Shown piece after piece: positions 6,594 through 17,066 of a DNA stretch of 48,138 nucleotides (the first letter of the stretch is position 1; each line of letters begins with the position of its first letter). The notes under the pieces are model-generated. The model did not search any database. It was not told the origin of the DNA and saw nothing but the letters and a program-made list of their open reading frames with translations. Made by a program: the position numbers and the translations under genes. This DNA comes from JAKJEP01 sp964580995 (GTDB lineage Bacteria; Planctomycetota; Phycisphaerae; Sedimentisphaerales; SM23-30). Location: NCBI GenBank assembly GCA_964580995.1, contig CAZOMV010000035.1, positions 1-48,138 of the forward strand, in the 5' to 3' direction.

Positions 6594-6908
6594 ATGAGTG
6601 CTATCGTAACAAGAAAAGAGAAGGTGAAGGTTTTGCTGCTGGAAACTGAAGTATTAGCAGGCGTAGGTTTTCTGGGCTGCTGGCTGGCCATTAATTATCT
6701 TTCTGACAGTATCGTATGTTTTGGTATATTTTTCCCCTTGATCATACCCATAGGCACGACCTTGCGAGAAAAAATGGGCTCGCGCTATGCGGAAGTCATT
6801 ACCAAAATTTCTCCGTTTTTCATGATGGTTTGGCGGATATTCTGGTGGGGTATCGTAATCACGATATCCATACTTCTGATTCAACAAGGATTTTTTCATA
6901 GCAGGTGA
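6594..6908 (+). CDS. Small membrane protein of unknown function
   Basis: A 104-residue hydrophobic protein with three predicted membrane segments (about 12-34, 37-58 and 76-98) and no recognised family. AAGGAG at 6579-6584 fixes the start: the ATG at 6594 is 9 nt away, while the in-frame ATG at 6585 touches the site and is too close. The protein ends FFHSR just after a T6 run at 6891-6896. In the frame reached by removing one T the reading continues to 7008 with an acidic then basic tail (GDEEFSYEIYYEEDEKGN), so the C-terminus may have been lost by frameshift. It follows the repeat block closely, so its upstream region lies in repeat DNA. Confidence 0.55.
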   Translation: MSAIVTRKEKVKVLLLETEVLAGVGFLGCWLAINYLSDSIVCFGIFFPLIIPIGTTLREKMGSRYAEVITKISPFFMMVWRIFWWGIVITISILLIQQGFFHSR

Positions 6909-7152
6909 TGAGGAATTTAGTTATGAAATATACTATGAGGAAGATGAAAAGGGGAATTTGGTGAAAAAAGATAGTAAGAAAAAGGAACATATGTGGCGGT
7001 TTGGGTAATGGTATATAAACTTGCCGAATTAATGAACAGGATGATTTAGATGCCTGCGGTAAGGAGTAGGGGATTTTTATTTGTATGGCGGATGGGGGAG
7101 GGTATAATAAAAGCGGGTAGACATTTGTGAGCGTTTCGAGGTGAAATTTCGG

Positions 7153-7410
7153 ATGGAGAATCGCGGCAGCTATCATTTTACGGAATACCGGCAGGGTTGC
7201 GGGGGGTTGGTGCCGTGCGCGAAGTGTTCACAGATGATTCCGGAAGGGGCGACGAGCTGTCCGTATTGCGGGATTCATTTTTCGGGGGCGGCTGGGGATT
7301 TTGCGCCGGGGGAGCGGGAGGAGGGAGAATCGGGCAAGAAGTGGCTGGGAATTATGACGGGGCTGGTGCTTTTGCTGGCGGCGGTTTGGGTGATGGGGCT
7401 GGTTTGGTAA
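7153..7410 (+). CDS. Zinc-ribbon protein with C-terminal membrane anchor
   Basis: An 85-residue protein. Two CxxC knuckles at residues 22-25 (CAKC) and 36-39 (CPYC) form a compact zinc ribbon. An acidic linker follows (APGEREEGESGKK), then one C-terminal hydrophobic helix at about 66-84 (IMTGLVLLLAAVWVMGL). This is the layout of a tail-anchored zinc-ribbon protein; the partner or function is unknown. The ATG at 7153 is chosen over an in-frame GTG at 7141, with GAGG 11 nt upstream. The gene stands alone between the accessory region and the radical SAM gene. Confidence 0.6.
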   Translation: MENRGSYHFTEYRQGCGGLVPCAKCSQMIPEGATSCPYCGIHFSGAAGDFAPGEREEGESGKKWLGIMTGLVLLLAAVWVMGLVW

Positions 7411-7538
7411 GTTTGCGGAGAAGCCATATTTTAAAATGGAGGTTTAGAGGCATGTCTGTAGCGATGTTCGAGAGAATCGGAGGAATCCCAGGCGAGGCGC
7501 CTGTGCGACGATATGGCTGGAGGGCAATCGCAGATGCG

Positions 7539-8921
7539 CTAGGTGTTCATGACGGCGCGGAGGCCGCGGACGGAGTCGAGGAGGCTGACCAGGTGGCGGA
7601 GGCGGGCGACGCGGCGGACGAGGTATTTGGGGCGGAGGAAGAATTTGCGATAGGCCCGCTGATAGAATTCGTGAATCTGTTCCCGGGAGACGGTGGACAG
7701 TTTCATGACGGGGTTGGCGAAATCATATTCATCCCAGTTTTCGGTGGCCAGCAGGCCGCGGGCTTTGGCCCATTGGAACATGTCCGTGCCGGGGAAGGGA
7801 GTGGCGATATTGAAGATGGCGACATCGGTGTCCAGTTCGATGGCGAAATCGAGGGTCTGCTGCATGGATTCGAGGGTTTCGCCGGGATTGCCGAGCATAT
7901 AAGCGGCGCGGACGTCGATGCCGGCCTTTTTGGTGATGGCGACGGCGCGGCGGGCTTTATCGAGGTCCGCCCGTTTGCCGACGTTGGTTAGGATCTCCGG
8001 GCTGGCGGATTCGATTCCGTACATGATCTGGTGGCAGCCGTGGGCTTTCATATCGTCCAGGAGCAAGCGGTCAATGGTATCGACGCGGCTAAAGCAGCTC
8101 CAGGTCAAATTCACATGCAGTTCTTCGAGCCGCCGGCAGAAGGCGTGGACCTCTTTTTTGAAGACGGTGAAGGTGTCGTCGTAGAAGCAGATTTCCTTGA
8201 TGCCGTAGGTATCCTGCAGATGCTTGACCTCTTCGGCGACTTTGCGGCCGGAACGGACGCGGAGTTTATTGCCGAAGATACGATAACAGAAGGTACAGCG
8301 GCCCGGGCAGCCGCGGGTGGCCAGCATGGAAACGGCAGGCAGGCGTTTGGCGGCGCCGGCGGAGGGATAATATTTATCCATCGGCAAGAGGTGGTAGGCC
8401 GGCATGGGCAGGGAATCCAAATCCTCGATAAGAATCTGATCGGGATTGTGGATGACTTGGTTATCCTGGCGATAGGAGATGCCGCGAATTTCGGCGAAGG
8501 GTTTATGGGCGGCCAGGTCGGTGATCGTAATCTCGCCTTCGCCGCGCACGACGACATCGACGGCCGGTTCGGCGAGGGTTTCTTCCGGCAGGACCGTGGG
8601 ATGGACCCCGCCCATCACCAGGCGGCAGGCGGGCCACAGGCGGCGGGCCTGACGGGCGATTTCGAGGGCGTTGCTGATGATGGGAGTGGTGGCGGTGATG
8701 CCCACCAGATCAAACTGGCCGAGCTGGGCAAGTGCGTCTGCGATATGATCCAGGGGCAGACGTTCGGCATGGGCGTCGCAGATGAGTACCTGATGGCCCT
8801 GCTTTTCCAGCACGGAAGCCATCCAGGCCAGGCCCAGCGGGGGCATGACACAGGCGATATTTTTCCAGACGTTCCCATCGCGTTTTACCCAGGGGGGATT
8901 GACAAACAAGATACGCATCAT
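7539..8921 (-). CDS. B12-binding-domain radical SAM protein
   Basis: About 460 residues in the order cobalamin-binding-like domain (about 1-135; opens MRILFVNPPW, with GGVHPTVLPEE and VVRGEGE), then a radical SAM domain with the CxxxCxxC iron-sulfur motif TRGCPGRCTFC (about residues 203-212). GNPGET is typical of the BchE/P-methylase-like class. The B12 domain shows DAHAERL rather than a full DxHxxG motif, so cobalamin would be bound base-off without the lower histidine motif or not at all. The class does methyl transfers, cyclisations and ring rearrangements; the substrate is unknown. Start: AAAGGA lies 5-8 nt before the Met pair at 8921/8918, whereas the ATG at 8942 has none. It is convergent with the zinc-ribbon gene and divergent from the membrane glycosyltransferase. 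Confidence 0.82.
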   Translation of the reverse strand: MMRILFVNPPWVKRDGNVWKNIACVMPPLGLAWMASVLEKQGHQVLICDAHAERLPLDHIADALAQLGQFDLVGITATTPIISNALEIARQARRLWPACRLVMGGVHPTVLPEETLAEPAVDVVVRGEGEITITDLAAHKPFAEIRGISYRQDNQVIHNPDQILIEDLDSLPMPAYHLLPMDKYYPSAGAAKRLPAVSMLATRGCPGRCTFCYRIFGNKLRVRSGRKVAEEVKHLQDTYGIKEICFYDDTFTVFKKEVHAFCRRLEELHVNLTWSCFSRVDTIDRLLLDDMKAHGCHQIMYGIESASPEILTNVGKRADLDKARRAVAITKKAGIDVRAAYMLGNPGETLESMQQTLDFAIELDTDVAIFNIATPFPGTDMFQWAKARGLLATENWDEYDFANPVMKLSTVSREQIHEFYQRAYRKFFLRPKYLVRRVARLRHLVSLLDSVRGLRAVMNT

Positions 8922-9156
8922 TCGGTCCTTTCCGTCCAGCATGTTCTTATTGCAACACCCATTCCATCGGAAAAGGAAGAGACCGACTAAACGATACGAT
9001 GCGAATAATCGTTACAACCGTGCAGATCCGGTGAAAAGAATCCTTTTGGGGAAAATAAAAACCGGAGGAGTGTTTTATCGGACCTGGCCAGCCGAAGCAG
9101 ATTCTATGGCCCAACGATAAAGAATTCGAGCGAATCAGGCCGATAACGAAAGGGAT

Positions 9157-10860
9157 ATGCCTGATTTAACCAGCAGAAAGTACCTGATTCCGATCGCAGT
9201 GATTACCCTGGGTCTGTATGTTTGCGGGCTGAGCAGCCAGTACAAGCTGACGCCGGACAGTTGCGAATATGTAGGAACGGCCGAATCGCTGGTAGCGGGG
9301 CAGGGCCTACAGTTTAATCATGTCCGCGGGAGTATATTTCCTCCGCTGTTTGCCCTGTCGATGGCGGGGGTAACCAGACTGGTGGGGCAGGACGAAGTGC
9401 CGATCCTGTTGATGAAACTGCTGCAAACGGTGCTGGCGGTTTTGCTGGCGGTCGGGACCTGGCGGCTGGCCGGGAAATTCGTCTCGGCCAATCTGGCCAG
9501 GCTGACGGGTATTCTGGTGCTGACCAATATTACGGTATTTCAGCATACGATGTATATACTGTCGGATATGCTGTATGCGTGCCTGACGATCTGGTCGATT
9601 GTGCTGCTGGAAGAGAGCCAGACCGAAGGGAAAGGAAAGTGGATCGGCGGTTTGCTGCTGGCAAGTCTGGCCTGGCTAACGCGATCGGTCGGATTGACCC
9701 TGGCGGGAGCCATTTTTATCTGGTCACTGACAAGTACCCGAACCAAATCCGGCTGGCGACAATATGCCCTGGCCATCCTTGCGCCCGTGTTCGTCGCGCT
9801 GCCGTGGCTGTGGTGGAGGCTGTCGTTCCCGACGGGGGGTCTGGGGTACATGGAATACTGGATGGAAATAACCGGTGAGAAGACGCTGGCCGGGATCCTC
9901 GTTAATCGGCTCAGCGAAATGGTACCCATTCTGCTGATGCGGATAACGCAAATTGTACTGAATATTGAAAGCGGGCAGTTCCACTGGTACTTCCAAATCC
10001 CCGTGATGATGGTTATCCTGACGGGATATGCCGGTTCCTGGCGGAAGAAGCCGCGGCTGCTGTCATGGTACCTGTTGTTGTATATGGCGGTTATGAGTGT
10101 CTGGTTCGATCAGGGGACGCGATTCTACCTGCCGGTGCTGCCGGGGTTATTGATTTTCGCGATGCTGGGGCTGGACACCTTGCGGCTGAAACTTACGGCA
10201 CTCTCCGAAATTCGAAAGGAGATCTTCACCGTTTTGGGATTGCTGGTTATTTGCCTACTGCTGTGGGCGGGTATTTTTTCCGGCGGCCGGATGGCACCGA
10301 TGGAACTGGTACGGAACGGAGGTATTTATTGTTTGCCGGCCCTGGTTGTACTGGTGCTGATGCTAAGCAATCGTATCACCCGGATATCCCGCACCGCGAT
10401 ACGGCTGATGGCCGTCCTGGGTTTTCTGGGCCTGTATGTTCTGATCCAATGGGGATATACCGGAACTTATGCGCTGCTGGAGCACCGTGTCCTTCGCAGC
10501 CGCGAACCCATGTTTATGGGATACCAGAGGTATTATCAGATGGGTCTATGGCTGAAAGAGCACCGGGATATCCCCGCACCCGTCCTTTGCAGTAACTCAT
10601 CCATCGTGCACCTGGTATCCGGTCAAATCACGTGCCAACCCCAATTGACCGCCCGGGGCAATTACCAGATGTTCCAATCCGGACAGGCAAAATCATTGCT
10701 GGTACTGCGTCAACCCGAATTGGCCGGCCCGAATTATGGGACCGATCTGGAAATAGTTCTGATTCAACAACTGCTCGATGCCTATGGGGACCATTTCAGG
10801 ATGATAAGCCTGCCCGACAACGAACGAACGTATCTGGTTTACGAGTATGCGGGAAAGTGA
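9157..10860 (+). CDS. GT39/ArnT-like integral membrane glycosyltransferase
   Basis: A 567-residue protein with about ten or more membrane helices. Its N-terminal pattern is that of GT-C glycosyltransferases: first helix at about 9-28, then a loop with an acidic residue (TPDSCEYVGTAESL), the expected site of the catalytic Asp (residue 33). A short soluble C-terminal part follows (about 440-567). The family moves sugars from polyprenyl-phosphate donors to lipids or proteins on the outer face of the membrane. AAAGGG sits about 7 nt before the ATG. It is divergent from the radical SAM gene, with a 235-bp gap that should hold both promoters. Donor and acceptor cannot be named. Confidence 0.75.
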   Translation: MPDLTSRKYLIPIAVITLGLYVCGLSSQYKLTPDSCEYVGTAESLVAGQGLQFNHVRGSIFPPLFALSMAGVTRLVGQDEVPILLMKLLQTVLAVLLAVGTWRLAGKFVSANLARLTGILVLTNITVFQHTMYILSDMLYACLTIWSIVLLEESQTEGKGKWIGGLLLASLAWLTRSVGLTLAGAIFIWSLTSTRTKSGWRQYALAILAPVFVALPWLWWRLSFPTGGLGYMEYWMEITGEKTLAGILVNRLSEMVPILLMRITQIVLNIESGQFHWYFQIPVMMVILTGYAGSWRKKPRLLSWYLLLYMAVMSVWFDQGTRFYLPVLPGLLIFAMLGLDTLRLKLTALSEIRKEIFTVLGLLVICLLLWAGIFSGGRMAPMELVRNGGIYCLPALVVLVLMLSNRITRISRTAIRLMAVLGFLGLYVLIQWGYTGTYALLEHRVLRSREPMFMGYQRYYQMGLWLKEHRDIPAPVLCSNSSIVHLVSGQITCQPQLTARGNYQMFQSGQAKSLLVLRQPELAGPNYGTDLEIVLIQQLLDAYGDHFRMISLPDNERTYLVYEYAGK

Positions 10861-10920
10861 AGCGGCCGGGTCGGCCCATTTTGATACTCATATTTTTGCG
10901 GTACGAATGACCGGGGCGGT

Positions 10921-12594
<1,674 letters not shown>

Positions 12595-12715
12595 TTATGA
12601 TGATTCCTTTATCATTTGAGTAATCGATTCTATTTTTCAGAGCGTGAAATCAAATTCCCTGATGGTGAATGGGGGATTTCCCTTTAGTATCATACCCTCA
12701 ATAAACAAAAAAGAT

Positions 12716-13468
12716 TTATCGGCGTTGGGCAATCGCTCCCACGATCGGATTGACGAAATTCGGGATAATTTTATCACTCATGATTTCCGTACAAAGGCTC
12801 CGCTGATAGTTGTAGGAGTCCAGGCTGGAGAAACTTTGGATGGGAGTGGGATACTGGCGGATGGAGAGATAGAGGCTGAGCTGGTCTTCCTCTTTGAATT
12901 TGCCGGTGCGGACCTGGTAGGCGCCGGTGCGGGACTCGAAGGAGATGCGGGCCTGGAGGCGGCAGTCATCGGAGAGGCCGATCAGGATGGCCGGGTCAAA
13001 ACCCAGGGGACTGGCCTGGGGCAGATCGAGGAGGGAGGCAAAGGGGGTGTTCCGGTAGAGGGCCTCGGCGAGGATTTCGTCGTGATTGCCCTGGTAGTCA
13101 AAATCCATGCCGAACAGGACGTCGAGGGAATCGATGTCCAGATTGCTGATCCCCAGGGTAAAGGGAACCAGGTCCAGAATGAGGCGGTGCTGCTCGTCGG
13201 CGGCCTCCAGGGAAGGAGGGTTGACGAACCCGCTGCAGATGCGGTCTCTTTCGATGGTGATCCAGCGATAAGAGCCGGATTCGCGGTCTTCATCCAGGCA
13301 GAAATCGCCCGTATCCCGCTGGTAAAAGGTATTCATGCTGGGAAACTGGCGTTGAATCCGCTCGAAAAAATGCAATATGGTATCTCGCTCGGTGGGCAGT
13401 TCCAACTCGGTATTGAGATTCATATTGGCATAAAAGTCATCACATAAACTACTAAAAGAAATGGACAT
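12716..13468 (-). CDS. Conserved-looking soluble protein of unknown function
   Basis: A 250-residue soluble protein without signal peptide, membrane segment or any motif I recognise. It has a normal, mixed composition with alternating hydrophobic residues (TLGISNLDIDSLDVLFGMDF, then a stretch ending DDCRLQARISFESRTG), consistent with an alpha/beta fold. The start at 13468 is chosen because AGGA stands 9 nt upstream; an ATG at 13501 has none. It is on the same strand as ettA, about 120 bp upstream, and could be co-transcribed with it. No functional claim is made. Confidence 0.6.
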   Translation of the reverse strand: MSISFSSLCDDFYANMNLNTELELPTERDTILHFFERIQRQFPSMNTFYQRDTGDFCLDEDRESGSYRWITIERDRICSGFVNPPSLEAADEQHRLILDLVPFTLGISNLDIDSLDVLFGMDFDYQGNHDEILAEALYRNTPFASLLDLPQASPLGFDPAILIGLSDDCRLQARISFESRTGAYQVRTGKFKEEDQLSLYLSIRQYPTPIQSFSSLDSYNYQRSLCTEIMSDKIIPNFVNPIVGAIAQRR

Positions 13469-13710
13469 AAGGCCAAATCCTTTTCCTGCTAAAATATACA
13501 TTTATCATGAACTACTATAAATTATATCCATTTTTACCATCCGGAAGCAAGAAAATTGTCCCCATGGTCCCAAATGGCCCGCCGGTAAAAACCAGGATCA
13601 TTCCATACCGGCAATTTTAACAAAACATCAGTATATGCAAGGAGTTAGATTCAGCCCGTTGTTCCGGTCAACCAGGATTTGCATTGAATCGGGAAAACCG
13701 GCGGCGACTT

Positions 13711-14550
13711 TCAGCGAAAATAGAGAACCCCCAGCGTCACCAGGCCGAGGAGATAACAGTAGAAAGCAAAATAGCGGAATTTGGCTTTTCGCAGGAACCA
13801 GATCAAAAGCGAGAGGGCGAACCAGCCGACGGCGGCACTGACGAGCGATCCGGCCAGAATCGGTCCCCAGTCCAATCCATCCATCGGAGTATGAAAGACA
13901 TCCATCAGATGAAGAGCCGTGGCTCCCAAGATGGCCGGCACACCGATTAGAAAGCTGAATTCCCCCGCCCACCGGCGATGAAGCCCCAGCAGCAGCGCTG
14001 CGCAGATGGTCGCCCCGCTACGGGAGACACCGGGAAACAAAGCCACTCCCTGGGCCAGCCCCACCACAATCGCCGCGGCCAGCCCGAATTGCCGCAGGCC
14101 CCGCCGGGTATGTTTGCGGAAATCCGTCAGCAGCAGAAAGGTGCCAGTAACCAGCCAGCAGATGGCCACGACGGAGGGTTTTTCAAATCCGGTTTCTACC
14201 GCCTTGCTGAACAGAAGGTAAAAAATTCCCGTCACCCCAATCGCCGCCATCGCCAGCACACTGAACCGGATACTCGCCGACCGATGAAACATGCCTGCCG
14301 GCTGCCGCAAGGCCGGCAGAAGATTGCGGGACAAATCCCCGAAATATCGTTTCAGGCTGCGGTGGTAAAATACCAAAACCGCCAGCACCGTTCCCAGGTG
14401 CAGCATCAGATCAAAGAGGATCATTTCGCGGCTTTCGGGCTGCAAATCAAAAACATGTTCCAGGATGACCAGATGGCCGGAGCTGGATACCGGCAGAAAC
14501 TCGGTCAATCCCTGGAGAATTCCCAGCAATATTGCCTGTATGTATCCCAT
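13711..14550 (-). CDS. uppP: Undecaprenyl-diphosphate phosphatase UppP (BacA)
   Basis: A 279-residue polytopic protein with both active-site signatures of the family: LQGLTEFLPVSSSGHL near the N-terminus and FPGVSRSGATI in the second half, plus about eight hydrophobic helices. It dephosphorylates undecaprenyl diphosphate at the membrane so the carrier can be reused for peptidoglycan and surface glycans; extra copies give bacitracin resistance. The length is typical. Its ATG directly follows the stop codon of pgpA (TAA then ATG with no gap), indicating translational coupling. Confidence 0.96.
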   Translation of the reverse strand: MGYIQAILLGILQGLTEFLPVSSSGHLVILEHVFDLQPESREMILFDLMLHLGTVLAVLVFYHRSLKRYFGDLSRNLLPALRQPAGMFHRSASIRFSVLAMAAIGVTGIFYLLFSKAVETGFEKPSVVAICWLVTGTFLLLTDFRKHTRRGLRQFGLAAAIVVGLAQGVALFPGVSRSGATICAALLLGLHRRWAGEFSFLIGVPAILGATALHLMDVFHTPMDGLDWGPILAGSLVSAAVGWFALSLLIWFLRKAKFRYFAFYCYLLGLVTLGVLYFR

Positions 14551-15045
14551 TTATGTATATAACTCCGAGAGCCACCCCAGACGATAACAAATTTGCAATA
14601 CGATCCCGGCATAGATTCCGGCCATGATATCATCGAGGAGGACGCCCCAGGCGCCTTTGACTTTTTCCAGTTGCCGGACGGGCGGGGGTTTGAGGATGTC
14701 GAAGGCCCGGAATAATATAAAGCCCGCCAGAGCCACCGCAAGGATTTCTTTTGTGCCGCCGGCAAATGACCAAAACCACAGATAGGTAATCGCCTGACCG
14801 CATTGTTCGTCGCTGACGATCATGTGGGGATCTTCGCCATATTGGGCGATGGCCCGGTCGCCATAGACAACCGTGACAATGGCCCCATGAGCAGCCAGCG
14901 CCAGCATACCGATCCCCAACAGAACGGGACTGCCGCCCAGGAGTGCAATCAGCAGGAAAACGGCTGTGACCACCGCGGAACCGCAGGTGCCCGGAATCAG
15001 CGGGGAAAATCCTGCGCCAAGAACTGAAAGCCAGAGTTTATACAT
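14551..15045 (-). CDS. pgpA: Phosphatidylglycerophosphatase A
   Basis: A 164-residue membrane protein of the PgpA family. GAGFSPLIPGTCGS at the N-terminus and ISDE-type SDEQCGQ in the middle are the conserved active-site regions, and FRAFDILKPPPV followed by GVLLDDIMAGIYAG is the conserved C-terminal half. It removes phosphate from phosphatidylglycerol phosphate, the last step of phosphatidylglycerol synthesis in the inner membrane. It ends on the base before uppP and starts 2 bp after the stop of the topoisomerase gene, so the three genes form one tight transcription unit, top6B-pgpA-uppP. Confidence 0.94.
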   Translation of the reverse strand: MYKLWLSVLGAGFSPLIPGTCGSAVVTAVFLLIALLGGSPVLLGIGMLALAAHGAIVTVVYGDRAIAQYGEDPHMIVSDEQCGQAITYLWFWSFAGGTKEILAVALAGFILFRAFDILKPPPVRQLEKVKGAWGVLLDDIMAGIYAGIVLQICYRLGWLSELYT

Positions 15046-15047
15046 AC

Positions 15048-16880
15048 TCAGGATTTACTCCGGCTTTGTTCGAGGACCACTTCCAGGTTCGACAAAACAT
15101 CCTGCACCTGGGTATCTTTTAAGGTGAGGATATCCTTGAGGGCTTCGCCGATGGCGGGGAGGTATTTGGTGATATAGCCGCGTTTGAGGGCTTCGTCCCG
15201 CTGGCGTTTGACGCCGCGCATGAACCGGCCCAGGGCGCGGCCGCATTCGGAGAGGGCCAGTTTAATTTCTTTGATGATTTCGGGATAGTGGGCGACGGCT
15301 TCCTTGCTTTCGGAGGTGAAGGGGACCCAGACGGAGGCGATATGGACGATGACCGACACCGGCCCGGCCGGCAGGGCGCCGCGGCTCTGGGAAAGGCCGT
15401 ACAATCGCCAGTTGGTCTGCATGATGGATTTGAAAATGGCGCAGGCCGACTGCTGGTATAATAGCGGGACACGATTAGCGAAGCGCAGGACCCGCATCAA
15501 TTCCTGTTCGCCGTTGGGGGAGCCGTTTTTGGCGGTATCGCTGTCTTCGTCGTCGGCATCGGCGATACTGGTGCCGCCGTAGGCCAGGGCCACTTCGATT
15601 TGGAATGGATTGCCCCGATAGACGGCGGGCGGGCGCGTGCAGGAAGTGTAAAAATCGGCCGTCACCACCTGCTGTAGGCCTTTGAGGATTTCCGCCTGGC
15701 CGATAGGGACCACGCAACTGGTGCTGGGAGCCATGATTTTGGTTTCGTTAATCACCTGATACAGTTTTTCCGCTTCGGGGTGGGTGAGGGTATGGGGATT
15801 CTGGCGGGCGGAGAGTTTGGCTTTTTTCAAAATTTCCTGGCTGACCCGATCGCTGATGCGGGAAAATTCCTCCTGGAGGAAGGCGGCCAGGGTTTTTTGC
15901 TGGGAGTCTCTGGCCATTTTTAACAGGATGCCCAGTTCCACGCCGTAGGGGTGGGGCTTGATCGCCTTGGGAACATCCACCACATCCTGCACGGAACGGG
16001 CAAAAAGCCGCTCCTGACCGTCGGGCATCAGATAGCGGATTTGGGCATGGGGATTGGTAATGGCGGTTTGCATGAGGTATTCATCGACACTCTGGCGGCC
16101 TTTCTGATAGCGGGCCTGGAGTTCAATTTCGACGCGGGTGCCGCTGCGAACCTCCCAGTCGATGGGGGCCTCCGCAATGATTTCGGGCCGATTTTTTTTC
16201 GTGTTGATCTGCAATTCATAATGATAGGCCTGGCTTTTGGGGCCGGTTTTGCTATTGATCTTGACACTTTTGCCCGTGGTCAGCAGACCATACATCCCGG
16301 CGGCGGAAATCCCGATCCCCTGCTGGCCGCGTGCCATGCGCAAGGTATGAAACTTGCTGCCGTAGAGGAGTCGCCCGAAGATATTGGGGATTTGACTTTT
16401 GACAATACCCGGCCCGTTATCCTGGACCCAGACACAAAACCGATCCTCGCCGGTCTGCTTGATGCCAACTTCGATATCGGGCAGGATTTGCGCTTCTTCA
16501 CAGGCATCCAGCGAGTTATCCACCGCCTCTTTGATGGCGGTCAAGAGGGCCTTGCGGGGATTGTCAAAGCCCAATAAGTGCCGATTCTTGGCGAAAAATT
16601 CGCTGATACTGATTTCCTGCTGACGGGAGGCCATATCTTTGGCTTTGGCTTCGATTTGATCGTCAGCAATCTGTTCGATTTTCCGGCGGGGGCGCGGGGA
16701 AACCGTTTTTTTTTCTCTTTTTTCTTTTTTGGCGGCAGGGGGTTGGGGTTTTTGCTTATCCGGTTCGGAAGGAAGGGCTTTGGGGGGGTTCTTCGGCTCT
16801 TTTACGGCAGAGGCCGAGACCGGCTCCGCAAAGGAAAAATCCAATTGTCCTTCCACTTTCGTTGACTTTTTATGTGCCAT
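15048..16880 (-). CDS. top6B: DNA topoisomerase VI subunit B
   Basis: A 610-residue GHKL ATPase of type IIB topoisomerases. After a basic/proline-rich tail (about residues 1-90, for example KKEKREKKTV and SPRPRRK), the ATP-binding motifs are EAVDNSLDACEEA (118-130), DNGPGI (154-159) and GQQGIGISAAG (185-195). A helix-2-turn-helix region follows (SDRVSQEILKKAKL). Then comes a transducer domain with RFANRVPLLYQQSACAI and ASVWVPFTSESKEAV, as in archaeal Top6B. Topo VI relaxes and decatenates DNA by ATP-driven double-strand passage and needs an A subunit to cut DNA; no A-subunit gene lies in this window. Start at 16880 rests on GAGG 8 nt upstream. It is the first gene of a unit with pgpA and uppP. 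Confidence 0.93.
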   Translation of the reverse strand: MAHKKSTKVEGQLDFSFAEPVSASAVKEPKNPPKALPSEPDKQKPQPPAAKKEKREKKTVSPRPRRKIEQIADDQIEAKAKDMASRQQEISISEFFAKNRHLLGFDNPRKALLTAIKEAVDNSLDACEEAQILPDIEVGIKQTGEDRFCVWVQDNGPGIVKSQIPNIFGRLLYGSKFHTLRMARGQQGIGISAAGMYGLLTTGKSVKINSKTGPKSQAYHYELQINTKKNRPEIIAEAPIDWEVRSGTRVEIELQARYQKGRQSVDEYLMQTAITNPHAQIRYLMPDGQERLFARSVQDVVDVPKAIKPHPYGVELGILLKMARDSQQKTLAAFLQEEFSRISDRVSQEILKKAKLSARQNPHTLTHPEAEKLYQVINETKIMAPSTSCVVPIGQAEILKGLQQVVTADFYTSCTRPPAVYRGNPFQIEVALAYGGTSIADADDEDSDTAKNGSPNGEQELMRVLRFANRVPLLYQQSACAIFKSIMQTNWRLYGLSQSRGALPAGPVSVIVHIASVWVPFTSESKEAVAHYPEIIKEIKLALSECGRALGRFMRGVKRQRDEALKRGYITKYLPAIGEALKDILTLKDTQVQDVLSNLEVVLEQSRSKS

Positions 16881-16996
16881 CCTGGCAACCTCATATTTTC
16901 CTAGGGTATAAATATCTGTTAAAATAGGGATATTACATCCAACGAGACTGTTTCTCAAGGAAAAACTATTGGGCGGGGAACTGCCTTTCCTCCCAT

Positions 16997-17036
16997 AAAA
17001 AACCCCACGGTTTTCCAATGGGAAAACTATGGGGTT
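16997..17036 (-). terminator. Strong intrinsic terminator of the acetate transporter gene
   Basis: A 16-bp stem (one mismatch and one wobble) at 17001-17016 and 17021-17036 with a 4-nt loop. On the minus strand it reads AACCCCATAGTTTTCC, then the loop, then GGAAAACCGTGGGGTT, and runs directly into a T6 tract (A6 at 16997-17002 on the plus strand). It follows the stop of the gene at 17067-17687 by about 30 bp and separates it from top6B. Confidence 0.85.
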
Positions 17037-17066
17037 ACGATTTAATAAACTAATAACAGTCCGGAG

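Noticed and set aside
7489..7503. CAGGCG-AGG-CGCCTG hairpin as terminator of the radical SAM gene
   Set aside because: No T run follows on the minus strand, so it is not called as a terminator, although it may stabilise an RNA end.
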